Assembly: GCF_001894825.1 (NCBI RefSeq)
Contig: NZ_BCWY01000073.1
Location: forward strand, 1 to 47,825
DNA from: Rhodococcus jostii NBRC 16295
Lineage (GTDB): Bacteria; Actinomycetota; Actinomycetes; Mycobacteriales; Mycobacteriaceae
Direction of reading: 5' to 3'
Length of the DNA stretch: 47,825 bases
Shown: positions 22,518-30,550 of the stretch, in pieces
How the letters are laid out: every line of letters starts with the position of its first letter
How positions within the stretch are numbered: position 1 is the stretch's first letter
Program-made: the position numbers and the translations under genes
Notes under the pieces: generated by a model
Seen by the model: only the letters and a program-made list of their open reading frames with translations
Told to the model about the DNA's origin: nothing
Database searches by the model: none

Positions 22518-23461
22518 GATTGCGTCCCGTTCAGCGCGGACGTGAGGGTATCGGCGTCGTGCCGGATCAAGTCCAGGTACGTGGGCACCGGCCCGTCCTC
22601 CTCCGACAACGAATCGACGTAGAGGGTGCCACCGAAACGGGCGTTCGTCGCTTCCACGACGCGTTGCATCGGCGCGTCCGACACCGTGGATTCACAGAAC
22701 ACGGCAGGCACCCGGTTCTGCTTCACGAACTCGATGGTCGAGGTGATCTGCTGCGGCGTGGCCTGCTGTTCGGCGTTGACCGGCCAGATGTACTTCTCGG
22801 TCAACCCGGCATCGCGCGCCAGATAAGAAAACGCGCCCTCGCATGTGACCAGCGCCCGCTCGTTGACCGGCAGTGCGCCCAGCTCGGCAACCAACTCGTC
22901 CTGCACCTGCTGTAGCCGAGCCTTGTAGGCGTCGCCGTTGGCGCGGTAGTCGTCGGCATGTTCGGAATCGAGCTCGCTGAACGCGGTGACCATGTTGTCG
23001 ACGTAGATCTGCACGTTCAACGGCGACATCCAGGCGTGCGGGTTCGGTTTGCCCGCGTAGGCGTCTTCCCCGATGGCGATCGGTTCGACACCGTTGCTGA
23101 CGACCACGTGCTCGACGTCCACCCCATCGACGAATTGGGCGAACCATGCCTCGAGGTTCATCCCGTTGTCGAGAATCAGGTCGGCCTCGGCCGCCTTCTT
23201 GATGTCGCCCGGCGTGGGTTCGTATCCGTGAATTTCTGCCCCCGCCTTCGTGATCGACTCCACGGTCAGGTGCTCACCCCCGACGTTCCCGGCGATATCG
23301 GCGAGAACGGTGAAGGTGGTCAACACCACCGGTTTGCCGTCCGCCGGCCCGTCGACCGCGCCGCACCCCGACAGCATCAGCGCCGCCGCAATCGCCGTCA
23401 GCACCGCGGCACCAGCAGCCGGCGGTCGCCGAAACCCCACCTTGAAGCCTGTTGTTTTCAC
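22514..23461 (-). CDS. Metal-binding lipoprotein of ABC importer, PsaA/MntC-like (probably Mn2+)
   Basis: A 315-aa cluster A-I solute-binding protein. The GTG start at 23461 gives a lipoprotein signal (AAALMLSGC, lipobox Cys 33); the open frame continues upstream without signal-like character. Predicted metal ligands by comparison with PsaA are His78 (EIHGYEPTP), His142 (NPHAWMSP), Glu208 (CEGAFSYL) and Asp283 (YVDSLSEE). A His-His-Glu-Asp set is typical of Mn/Fe binders, whereas ZnuA uses three His and a His-rich loop, absent here. First gene of the importer operon, behind a TTCGGC palindrome. Confidence 0.9.
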   Translation of the reverse strand: MKTTGFKVGFRRPPAAGAAVLTAIAAALMLSGCGAVDGPADGKPVVLTTFTVLADIAGNVGGEHLTVESITKAGAEIHGYEPTPGDIKKAAEADLILDNGMNLEAWFAQFVDGVDVEHVVVSNGVEPIAIGEDAYAGKPNPHAWMSPLNVQIYVDNMVTAFSELDSEHADDYRANGDAYKARLQQVQDELVAELGALPVNERALVTCEGAFSYLARDAGLTEKYIWPVNAEQQATPQQITSTIEFVKQNRVPAVFCESTVSDAPMQRVVEATNARFGGTLYVDSLSEEDGPVPTYLDLIRHDADTLTSALNGTQS

Positions 23462-23476
23462 GGGCGAATCATAATG

Positions 23477-23490
23477 TTCGGCCTGCCGAA
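23477..23490. promoter_or_regulatory. Palindrome, candidate metalloregulator site
   Basis: TTCGGC-CT-GCCGAA lies 16 bp before the binding-protein gene start, in the 130-bp gap shared with the divergent GDSL hydrolase gene. A partial copy (TTCGGTGTTCGGC) follows near 23504. A DtxR/MntR-class regulator is suggested by the neighbouring importer, by inference only. Confidence 0.5.
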
Positions 23491-23591
23491 ACCACAAGTG
23501 CGGATATTCGGTGTTCGGCACGGAGGAGGGGTCCAGACCTGTGCTCGCTCCGTAGACGCGGGATCCGGCGCACAGGGAGCGGCCTCGCAAT

Positions 23592-24497
23592 ATGATGAGC
23601 AATGACGAAAAACGACCCGGCTCGCCACCGGACATCGTCGTGAACGCGATCCCGCGAACGGTCCTGTTCGGGATCGTGGCGGCGCTGACACTCGTGTGGT
23701 CACCGTGCGCGGCGGCAGAAGCCGTACCCGATTCCGCCATTCGATACGTCGCCCTGGGGGATTCGCGTGCCACCGGGTCGCTCGACGATCCGCTGTCACT
23801 ACGCGACGGCTGCTTCCGCACCTCCGACGGCTACCCACAGATCGTTGCCGACACCCTCCACGCGGGGTCGTTCGTCGACCGATCGTGTGCTGGAGCGAAG
23901 ACCGAAAACATCACGGAAAAGCCGCAACTCACCATCACCGGACCGCAGCCACCACAGATCGACGCGCTCGCGCCGAACACGACGCTCGTCACCGTCAGCA
24001 TCGGCGGAAACGACATCGCGTGGTCTTCACTGGTCGAGCCGTGCTACACGCTGATCCCGGCAGCCGACGCGAACTGCCGCTCCGACGCCACCACCGCGCG
24101 GCGCGTCGACGCCGCACTCGCCGCACTCGGCCCGAAGGTGTCCGCCACCCTGGCCGCGATCACCGCGAAAGCTCCCACCGCCACGGTGTTCCTGGTGGGG
24201 CACGGCGGCATCTTCGGCGACCACGGCTGCTGGCCGTACATCCCCACAAGCGACGCCGACGCCGCATGGGTCGTGCAGTTCTTCGTGAGAATGAACGACG
24301 TTCTCGCCGACGCGGCACGCACGAACGGCGCCCACTTCGTCGACGTTGCCGGTGCGGCGCGAGGACACGACGCGTGCGCCGGATCCGATCGACGGTGGTT
24401 CGAAGGCCTCCTTCCGCAATCGCTCGCGATGCCGCTGCACCCGAACCATTCCGGACTGACGGCGATGGCAGCGCTCGTCGTCGCCGCCTACCGGTAG
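23592..24497 (+). CDS. Secreted SGNH/GDSL-family hydrolase
   Basis: A 301-aa exported lipase/esterase-like enzyme. A signal peptide ends near ALTLVWSPCAAAEAVP. Block I is YVALGDSRATGS with Ser in GDS, block III is VSIGGNDIAWSS (oxyanion Asn), and block V is LHPNHSGLTAMA with the catalytic Asp replaced by an N-x-H arrangement (PNHSG) like other SGNH enzymes where the His follows. Six or more cysteines (RDGCF, RSCAG, EPCYT, NCRS, HGCW, DACAG) suggest disulfides, as in secreted actinomycete lipases. It starts at tandem ATGs (23592/23595). Confidence 0.9.
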   Translation: MMSNDEKRPGSPPDIVVNAIPRTVLFGIVAALTLVWSPCAAAEAVPDSAIRYVALGDSRATGSLDDPLSLRDGCFRTSDGYPQIVADTLHAGSFVDRSCAGAKTENITEKPQLTITGPQPPQIDALAPNTTLVTVSIGGNDIAWSSLVEPCYTLIPAADANCRSDATTARRVDAALAALGPKVSATLAAITAKAPTATVFLVGHGGIFGDHGCWPYIPTSDADAAWVVQFFVRMNDVLADAARTNGAHFVDVAGAARGHDACAGSDRRWFEGLLPQSLAMPLHPNHSGLTAMAALVVAAYR

Positions 24498-24515
24498 GGG
24501 ACCGGGCCCCTACCG
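24492..24515 (+). terminator. Stem-loop at the end of the GDSL hydrolase gene
   Basis: CGGTAGGGG (24492-24500) pairs with CCCCTACCG (24507-24515) over a six-base loop and overlaps the stop codon. No T-run follows; more C/G-rich inverted repeats lie just downstream. Confidence 0.55.
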
Positions 24516-24655
24516 CGGAACCCCCAGGGGGTGATCCTGCACCCCCAGGCGGGTGGAGAACGACCCCCTCGGGGCGGTGTCAGCGGGCCCGTTCCTCGCG
24601 AAAGCTGGTGTTCGTCCGCACGACGCGGAACCACACATCGGACAGGAGCAACGGA

Positions 24656-24889
24656 ATGACTTCGAACAAGACCCGCACTGCGGCAGCGGCCGCAGCCGGC
24701 GTAGCCCTCGGCCTCGGCGCACTGATGGCGCAGGCCGCGACCGCCAACGCCGCACCCCCTCCGTATGCACCCACACCCGCAGTGATCTCCCAGCAGGACG
24801 GGCCGCTGTACCACCCGGCGAACTATCCCCTCGAACCCGACGACGGCGTGATCTCCCACTCCCTCGACCCCGACATGCCCTGGATGTGA
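24656..24889 (+). CDS. Small secreted protein, unknown function
   Basis: A 77-aa product with a typical signal peptide (TAAAAAAGVALGLGALMAQAATANA, cleavage near ANA-AP). The mature part is about 45 residues, Pro- and Asp-rich, without cysteines (PPPYAPTPAVISQQDG, DDGVISHSLDPDMPWM). AGGAG lies seven bases before the ATG. No family recognised. Confidence 0.75.
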   Translation: MTSNKTRTAAAAAAGVALGLGALMAQAATANAAPPPYAPTPAVISQQDGPLYHPANYPLEPDDGVISHSLDPDMPWM

Positions 24890-24928
24890 TCCACCCCGGC
24901 GCCGACGACGGAGGTATGCGCCACCGGC

Positions 24929-26080
24929 TCACCCGTGCAACGCCTGAGTGAGCCGCGCTGCCTGCCGGGTGAGGTGGTGGCATTCGGCGAGATTGGGGGC
25001 GGACCGGGCAGCGTCGGCATACAACCGCGCCGCGGTCGGAATGTCGCCCGCCTTCTCGTGGAGGTACGCCGAGGCGGCGGTGTGGCGGGGCACGCCAGGG
25101 TCCACCGTGGCCAAGGCCGCGAGACCGGCCGCGGGACCATCGGCCTCGCCGATCGCGACGGCCCGGTTGAGCTGCACGACCGGACTCCCGGTGAGCCGCA
25201 GAAGCTCGTCGTACCAGTCGACGATCTGCACCCAGTCGGTCTCCTCGGCGCGCGGCGCGTCGGCGTGCAGGGCCGCGATCGCCGCCTGTGCCTGGAACTC
25301 ACCGAGCCGGTCCCGGCCCAGCGCTGCCTGCAAAACTGCAACGCCCTCGGCGATCAGCGCGGTATCCCAGCGGGAGCGGTCCTGCTCGGCCAGCGGGACC
25401 AGGCTGCCGTCGGGCCGGGCCCGCGCCGCTCGCCGAGCGTGGTGCAGCAGCATCAACGCCAGCAGCCCCGCAGTCTCCTCGTCACCGGAGGTGCCGGCAG
25501 CCAACTGCCGGGTGAGCCGGATCGCCTCGGCCGCCAGGTCGACGTCGCCGGTGTAGCCCTCGTTGAAAACCAGGTAGAGCACCCGCCGCACCGTCGCCAG
25601 GTCACCTGGCTCCTCGAACCTCACGCCACCGACCGTGCGTTTGGCCCTGCTGATCCGCTGCGCCATCGTCGCCTCCGGCACGAGGTACGCCTGAGCGATC
25701 TGCCGGGTGGTCAAGCCACCGACGGCGCGCAGCGTGAGAGCCACCGCGGAGGCAGGGGACAGCGACGGATGGGCGCACAGGAAGAACAGCTGCAATGTGT
25801 CGTCCGCGGTCTCGGTGGGTCCGGGTGACGGCTCGACCGCGACCCGCTGCTCCCGGTCCCGACGCGAGGCCTCGGAGCGGTGCGCGTCGAGGAACTTACG
25901 CCAGGCAACCGTGACCAGCCAGCCCTTCGGGTCGGCAGGCTGCCGATCCGGCCAGCTCTGCGCGGCCTGGATGAGCGCTTCCTGCACAGCGTCTTCGGCG
26001 GTCGCGAAGTCCACTCCGCGATGCACGAGGACGCCGATCACCGCGGGAGTCAGCTCCCGCAGCAGCAGTTCGTCCATCAC
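24929..26080 (-). CDS. ECF42-type RNA polymerase sigma factor, module 2
   Basis: A 383-aa paralogue of the sigma factor at 16502. Sigma2 shows VDFATAEDAVQEALIQAAQSWPD and GWLVTVAWRKFLDAHRSE; sigma4 shows LTLRAVGGLTTRQIAQAYLVPEATMAQRISRAKRTVG. The C-terminal extension (VLYLVFNEGYTGDVDLAAEAIRL, GLLALMLLHHARRAAR, AAIAALHADAPRAEETDWVQIVDWYDELL) again marks group ECF42. It starts at tandem ATGs 22 bp after the stop of its DGPF partner. Autoregulation through the TGTCGA-type promoter at 26586 is likely. Confidence 0.93.
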   Translation of the reverse strand: MMDELLLRELTPAVIGVLVHRGVDFATAEDAVQEALIQAAQSWPDRQPADPKGWLVTVAWRKFLDAHRSEASRRDREQRVAVEPSPGPTETADDTLQLFFLCAHPSLSPASAVALTLRAVGGLTTRQIAQAYLVPEATMAQRISRAKRTVGGVRFEEPGDLATVRRVLYLVFNEGYTGDVDLAAEAIRLTRQLAAGTSGDEETAGLLALMLLHHARRAARARPDGSLVPLAEQDRSRWDTALIAEGVAVLQAALGRDRLGEFQAQAAIAALHADAPRAEETDWVQIVDWYDELLRLTGSPVVQLNRAVAIGEADGPAAGLAALATVDPGVPRHTAASAYLHEKAGDIPTAARLYADAARSAPNLAECHHLTRQAARLTQALHG

Positions 26081-26102
26081 CCGATCCGCCCTTCCGATCC
26101 TG

Positions 26103-26510
26103 TCACTCGGTGACCGTCGGCGGTTCGCCGAGGAACGGGCGCACCTCCAGCCACTCGTGGATCGGCCTGCCGCCCGCTCCGGGGGCTGCCGACAACTCGC
26201 CAGCGAGTTCGAGCGCGCGCTCGTAGGTGTCGACGTCGATCACCATCCAGCCGGCAATCAGGTCCTTGGTCTCCGCGAAGGGACCGTCGGTGACGGGCGG
26301 TCGACACTCCCCGTCGTACCGGACGAACATGCCCTCGGGCGAGAGCGCCTGGCTGTCGACGTACTCGCCGGTGCCCTCGAGTCGAGCCGCGAAATCATTC
26401 ATGTACTGCACGTGGGCTGAGATCTCCTCCGGCGTCCACTGGTCCATCGGGACGTTGTTCACGGACTCCGGGGCGCCTCGGTAGTGCTTGAGAAACAGGT
26501 ACTTCGCCAT
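26103..26510 (-). CDS. YCII/DGPF-domain protein (ECF42 partner), module 2
   Basis: A 135-aa YCII-family protein with the motif VTDGPFAETKDLIAGW. ATG 26510 has AAGGAG six bases upstream; the longer open frame upstream crosses the promoter and is not coding. The order DGPF then sigma factor repeats that of module 1. The protein diverges substantially from the module 1 copy, so the modules are not a recent duplication. Confidence 0.92.
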   Translation of the reverse strand: MAKYLFLKHYRGAPESVNNVPMDQWTPEEISAHVQYMNDFAARLEGTGEYVDSQALSPEGMFVRYDGECRPPVTDGPFAETKDLIAGWMVIDVDTYERALELAGELSAAPGAGGRPIHEWLEVRPFLGEPPTVTE

Positions 26511-26560
26511 GCCGGTCTCCTTGCTGTGGTGCGGCCACGGTGGCCACATCTGCCCCTGGG

Positions 26561-26586
26561 ACGGAGCCGCCGGGCAGGTCTCGACA
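26561..26586 (-). promoter_or_regulatory. ECF42-type promoter of DGPF/sigma module 2
   Basis: On the minus strand TGTCGA (26586-26581) is followed by 17 bp and CGT (26563-26561), then the DGPF start 51 bp further on. The geometry is identical to module 1. Confidence 0.65.
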
Positions 26587-26833
26587 TCCTCGCCACATCT
26601 TTTTCCAGAATCTTCTGCCAGTAGATCATCAGGCCGGGGCAACCGGTCGGCGACTCACCAGTGACCATGCGGCTCGGAACAGCTCCGTGAGTTCCGAGCC
26701 GTCTGGGGATGATCGCCGGCGCATTTCGGACGATGATCGTATCGAGGACGTTGACAGCGAAATGATGGGGGAGACCGAGCATCATCGACCGGCACGAGAG
26801 CGCCGGCGACACATGGATTCAAGGTGATATCAG

Positions 26834-27064
26834 ATGAACACATTCGCATTACGCACGGCGATTGCAGCGGCCGCGATCGCGCCGCTCGTCGCTCTCGGTG
26901 CCGGTGCCGGTGTCGGTGTCGGTGTCGCATCAGCGGACCCGACGCTTCACGGAGACCCGGATACTCCCGGCACCCAGCTGAATATCCATTCGAACAGTCC
27001 GCACAGTTTCTCCTGTGGCGCCATCGGGGTCACGGGTGTGGGAATAGGATCAGCGTCTACATAG
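26834..27064 (+). CDS. Small secreted Gly-rich protein, unknown function
   Basis: A 76-aa product with a signal peptide (LRTAIAAAAIAPLVALGAGAG to VASADP, cleavage near ASA-DP). The mature peptide (~40 residues) has one Cys (HSFSCGAIG) and ends GVGIGSAST. AAGGTGA lies upstream of the ATG. The last 8 bp overlap the 3' end of the converging tnpB gene, so an insertion may have trimmed or altered its end. The 320 bp upstream hold no gene besides the module 2 promoter. Confidence 0.7.
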   Translation: MNTFALRTAIAAAAIAPLVALGAGAGVGVGVASADPTLHGDPDTPGTQLNIHSNSPHSFSCGAIGVTGVGIGSAST

Positions 27065-28871
27065 ATCTCGTATTTCCTGCCACTGACGTGGCTGGTGTTG
27101 GAGATGTATGTTCTTCACGGCTACCCGTAACACCCTGCGGTGTTGCGGGTTTTACCGTGTCCCACACCGACGCTTGTGGCGCAGGAACAGTCTTTGTCTG
27201 GTTCACCCCCACCCGGGGTGTCGTGGCGGGTGCACTGCGACGGACACGGCGATGCCGCGGCCTGCGCGGAGTGGGACACATCTTGTCGCGGCATCGGCGC
27301 ACCGGCGCATGCTCGATCACCCGGATCTGCGGATTCCGGCCGCGCTTCCGAACGGCTTTTTCGCGTCCCAGCAATGCTCGTTTGGCCAGGTTCACGGCCG
27401 CCACATGGTCACGGTTTCCGCCGATTTTGCACTGCTCACACCATGCCCGGTGGTAGCCGCCGGGGCGCGAGAGTGGTTCGTTGCAGCCCGGACACAACGC
27501 GGACGATCCGCGTGCGGGTACGGACACCACCGTCACACCGACACCGGCGGCGGTGTGGGTGAGAGCGTCGACGGCTTGGCGGCGGGCCGATTGCGCTGCC
27601 CGATTGTTGTTGACGCGCCCGTGCCCGCGGGTTTCGAGGGTGGTGAGGTCTTCGACCGCGATCACCGACGCCCCGGCCGCGGCAGCGAGGCCGGTAACCT
27701 GGCAGCCGAAGTGAAACGCCATTTCCCGGTTGATCTTTGCCCGTTTTACCCCGACAGCGGTGCGGTGCTCGTCGAGGACGACGATCTTCGTCTCCAACCC
27801 CGCGCGGACCTCGGGCGGGGCGGTGGTGGCGAGCCGGCGCAGTCGGGCCGCCTTGGCGTGCAGTAGTTGCCCTTCGGTTTGCAGGCGGGCCAGTTTGATC
27901 CCGAGGCCTCGGTCGTCGTACGTGAAACCCCGATAGTCCGACACCAGCCCCTCCGGGGTTTGGGTGGTGATTGCGGCGGCACCGAGTGTGGCCGGGGACC
28001 AGTCCACGCCCACCGCCGTCGTTCCCGAGGTCAGATCAGCGGCGGGGACTGCCTCGGTGGCGGCGCATCGCAACAGCAGACCTCGGTGGTCGAGATGAAG
28101 GGTCGGGAGATGCCACTCGCTGATCGGCCGCCGGTGCAGGTGCGGTGGGATCGCGGCGGTCAACCGGACTCGTCGCCACTGCGCGCGGCCTGCCGGGGCG
28201 GCGGCGGTGGGCAGTTTCACCGTCAACGTCATGACGGCGCCGGTGACGGTGAGGTGGGAGAGTTGTCGATCCGCTGCGGAAAGCCGAGCCATCGCCGACA
28301 CCTTGGGTGGTGCCTGCACGTCGGTGATCCGCAGCCGCGCGTCTGCCGAGTCTGCCGCGCCGGCGGCGGCGCGTGCGCGCGCGGTGAGCTGCCGCACCAC
28401 GCCCCGGGCGAATCCGGACGGGACGTACTCCGCAGCAGTGGTGGGTGCGGCGATGCGGCCGGTGGCCGGGTCGAACCGGGCCGACAGTGCGATGATCGCG
28501 GTGTCTCGGTAGGCCAGCGCCCGCAAAGTGCCGACTGCCTGCGCGGTCACCACCCGCGTGACACGCGACGGAACGTAGACACCGTCCGGGTAGTGCGGGG
28601 TCCAGCCCAGACGCGCAGCCGCGACGTGACCTTGCATCGGCAGTGTCCGGCCGTGGCTGTCACATCCGGCGGCCAGGACATCGAAGGTGGCCGGTTGCCA
28701 CAGCCGCGCCAGCAGGTGCGCTTCGGCGCCCGAGATCAGGTCGAGCAGCCATCCGACACGCACGTCGAGGTCGCCCCGCCCGATCGGCTCACCGGTCTCG
28801 TGATCGACAGCCAGGTAGGGGCGGGTGGTGAACGAGAACTGCCGCAGCGCAGTGAAACCGGTATCGGCCAT
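27057..28871 (-). CDS. tnpB: TnpB-like RNA-guided nuclease of an IS607-type element, unusually long (604 aa)
   Basis: RuvC-type nuclease of the TnpB/Cas12 ancestor family. Catalytic residues are all present: Asp290 (VGVDWSP), Glu407 (VIAVEDLTTLE) and Asp488 (GGNRDHVAAVNLA), plus a zinc finger at Cys460, 463, 478 and 481. Typical TnpB has about 400 residues; this one has some 280 residues before RuvC-I and a ~100-residue Arg/Pro-rich C-terminal tail. TnpB proteins cut DNA guided by an RNA encoded at their own 3' end and help the element persist. The ATG has GGAGAGGGG upstream. The serine-recombinase gene (tnpA) directly upstream is broken. No CRISPR array is near, so Cas12 activity is not suggested. 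Confidence 0.88.
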   Translation of the reverse strand: MADTGFTALRQFSFTTRPYLAVDHETGEPIGRGDLDVRVGWLLDLISGAEAHLLARLWQPATFDVLAAGCDSHGRTLPMQGHVAAARLGWTPHYPDGVYVPSRVTRVVTAQAVGTLRALAYRDTAIIALSARFDPATGRIAAPTTAAEYVPSGFARGVVRQLTARARAAAGAADSADARLRITDVQAPPKVSAMARLSAADRQLSHLTVTGAVMTLTVKLPTAAAPAGRAQWRRVRLTAAIPPHLHRRPISEWHLPTLHLDHRGLLLRCAATEAVPAADLTSGTTAVGVDWSPATLGAAAITTQTPEGLVSDYRGFTYDDRGLGIKLARLQTEGQLLHAKAARLRRLATTAPPEVRAGLETKIVVLDEHRTAVGVKRAKINREMAFHFGCQVTGLAAAAGASVIAVEDLTTLETRGHGRVNNNRAAQSARRQAVDALTHTAAGVGVTVVSVPARGSSALCPGCNEPLSRPGGYHRAWCEQCKIGGNRDHVAAVNLAKRALLGREKAVRKRGRNPQIRVIEHAPVRRCRDKMCPTPRRPRHRRVRRSAPATTPRVGVNQTKTVPAPQASVWDTVKPATPQGVTGSREEHTSPTPATSVAGNTRSM

Positions 28872-28874
28872 CAG

Positions 28875-29497
28875 CTAGCCCCTCTCCAACCGTGCTGCCG
28901 CATCGCCCGCAAGTCGACGTCGATTCCGCTTCGACCGCAATGGGTAGAAGCGGCCGGAAAACGAAGCGAGCAATGCCATGACGTCATCCCTCAGCCCCTC
29001 ACCAGCGACGTGTCCCCATGCTCACGCAGGACCTCGACCTTAACGCCGACCACCGACAGGTCACGCCCGATCCACGCCACCGGAGAACCGCGCCAACCGA
29101 TCCCGCCACCCCACCCGCACCACCGTGAAGCGACCCTTTGGCTGCGTCGTCGAGCATCCGATTCGGTCCCGCTCGAGTCTCTCCCGCAGACCTGAACCAC
29201 GATCGGTGTAGACCCGGTACACGGTGCCGGTGTCACTCTCACGCAGCATCTTCTCCTGATCGGCGAGCGAGGATTCCCGGCCGGTCGAGCCGGACACCCG
29301 GCAGTACAACGCTTCCGCCCTGCCGGCCCCGAACACTCTCCGGTGTGGGTCGACCCAGGTAGACGTCGAGATCCTCCCGATCGAGGACTCGCTGACCGGA
29401 ACCTGTACGCCGAGACGGTAACCGGGCCTCCGACGCGGCCTTCCGGACCCCCACCACCGACATGCTCGGGTATGCCGCCGCCTCACCGAACCCGCAC
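28875..29497 (-). pseudogene. Broken IS607-type serine recombinase tnpA
   Basis: Fragments in different frames reconstruct an IS607 TnpA of about 205 residues. They are a MerR-type N-terminus (VRV, then GEAAAYPSMSVVGVRK and RVLDREDLDVYLGR), the recombinase core ALYCRVSGSTGRESSLADQEKML with the catalytic Ser, RVGWRDRLARF, SVVGVKVEVLREHGD, and the C-terminus MALLASFSGRFYPLRSKRNRRR. At least three single-base indels separate them. The stop codon lies 3 bp from the tnpB start, as expected for this element type. The element can no longer move by itself. Confidence 0.8.
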
Positions 29498-29542
29498 GAT
29501 CCGACAGCAACAGGAATGATCAGGAAGTATCAGGGATTACGG

Positions 29543-29545
29543 TAA
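29543..29545. repeat. Target-site duplication TAA, left side of IS5-family element
   Basis: TAA flanks the left inverted repeat; the matching copy is at 30548-30550. Three-base TNA duplications are usual for IS5-family elements. Confidence 0.75.
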
Positions 29546-30547
29546 GAGCGCATCTGAAAACTCGGGGTGATCGGCGTGTGACTGGTGAGGAATGGGTGAA
29601 CTCCTGGTAGGTCAGTAGGTGCTTACGCCACGACCCGACCAGGAGTTCACTTGCCATCATCGCTCATCGCACTGTGTCCGTCATGCCCTACCCCGGATCA
29701 GGGGTTCGGGCATCGGTGCGCGGTGTACTCGTCATCCTCGGTGACCGACGCTCAATGGGCGATTCTCGAACCAATGCTTCCTCCACCCGGCAACACCACG
29801 GGCAGTGGTGGTCGTCCCGAAAAGCACTGCCGCCGTCTGGTACTTGATGCGATCTTCTATGTCGTTCGAGGTGGGATCGCCTGGCGGCAGTTGCCCGCCG
29901 AGTTCCCTCCCGCGACCACGGTGTACGCGATCTTCGCCCGCTGGGTCCGGGCAGGAGTGTGGCAGCGGATTCACGACGCGCTGCGCGACCGGGTACGGGT
30001 CCAGGGCGGCCGCCACCCGCTGCCGTCCGCGGCGATCGTCGACTCCCAATCGGTGCAGGGCGCCGACACCGTGCCCCGGTCGAGTCGAGGATACGATGCG
30101 GGCAAGAAAACGAATGGGCGCAAACGGCACATCGCTGTGGACTCGAGCGGGCTGTTGTTGGCGGTCGTGGTGACGATGGCCGGGATTCAGGACCGCGACG
30201 GCGCGTTCCGGCTGCTGGCTGCGCTGCACGCCCAGTTCTCGACGATCAGCCTGGTCTGGGCGGACGGCGGCTATGCCGGACGGCTGATCGACTGGTCGAA
30301 ACGAGTTGTGTCACTGATGGTTCAGGTCGTCAAGCGCACCGACGATGTTAAAGGGTTCAGGGTTCTTCCCCGTCGGTGGGTGGTCGAGCGGACCTTCGCG
30401 TGGATCTGTAAACACCGGCGTTGCGTCCGCGACTACGAGACGCGGCCCGACCATCACGAAGCGATGGTCTACATCGCCATGATCGCGACCATGTCACGCC
30501 GACTCGCCCGCACGGCGTGACCCGAGCCAGAGTTTTCAGATGCACTC
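29546..30547 (+). mobile_element. Complete IS5-family insertion sequence (1002 bp)
   Basis: The ends are 18-bp inverted repeats, GAGCGCATCTGAAAACTC (29546-29563) and the complement of GAGTGCATCTGAAAACTC (30530-30547), differing at one base. A 3-bp TAA duplication flanks the element. It contains one transposase gene and sits just upstream of the broken IS607 tnpA and directly beside an IS1380-type element. Confidence 0.92.
29651..30520 (+). CDS. IS5-family DDE transposase
   Basis: A 289-aa transposase. The N-terminal DUF4096-type domain reads VTDAQWAILEPMLPPP and AIFYVVRGGIAWRQLPAEFPPATTVYAIFARW. DDE residues are Asp in AIVDSQSVQGA, Asp in LVWADGGYAG and Glu in RRWVVERTFAWI. TTG 29651 has AGGAG five bases upstream; a GTG at 29723 just before the conserved domain is an alternative. 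The gene appears intact in one frame. Confidence 0.92.
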   Translation: MPSSLIALCPSCPTPDQGFGHRCAVYSSSSVTDAQWAILEPMLPPPGNTTGSGGRPEKHCRRLVLDAIFYVVRGGIAWRQLPAEFPPATTVYAIFARWVRAGVWQRIHDALRDRVRVQGGRHPLPSAAIVDSQSVQGADTVPRSSRGYDAGKKTNGRKRHIAVDSSGLLLAVVVTMAGIQDRDGAFRLLAALHAQFSTISLVWADGGYAGRLIDWSKRVVSLMVQVVKRTDDVKGFRVLPRRWVVERTFAWICKHRRCVRDYETRPDHHEAMVYIAMIATMSRRLARTA

Positions 30548-30550
30548 TAA

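Noticed and set aside
22514..23461. Annotation of the binding protein as ZnuA
   Set aside because: There is no His-rich loop, and the third ligand position is Glu, as in PsaA/MntC manganese binders.
26511..26642. N-terminal extension of the module 2 DGPF protein
   Set aside because: It crosses the predicted ECF42 promoter, and ATG 26510 has a well-spaced AAGGAG and starts the conserved domain.
27057..28871. Reading the 604-aa RuvC protein as a Cas12-type CRISPR effector
   Set aside because: No repeat-spacer array or adaptation genes are present, and it is preceded by an IS607 tnpA relic at the spacing expected for tnpB.
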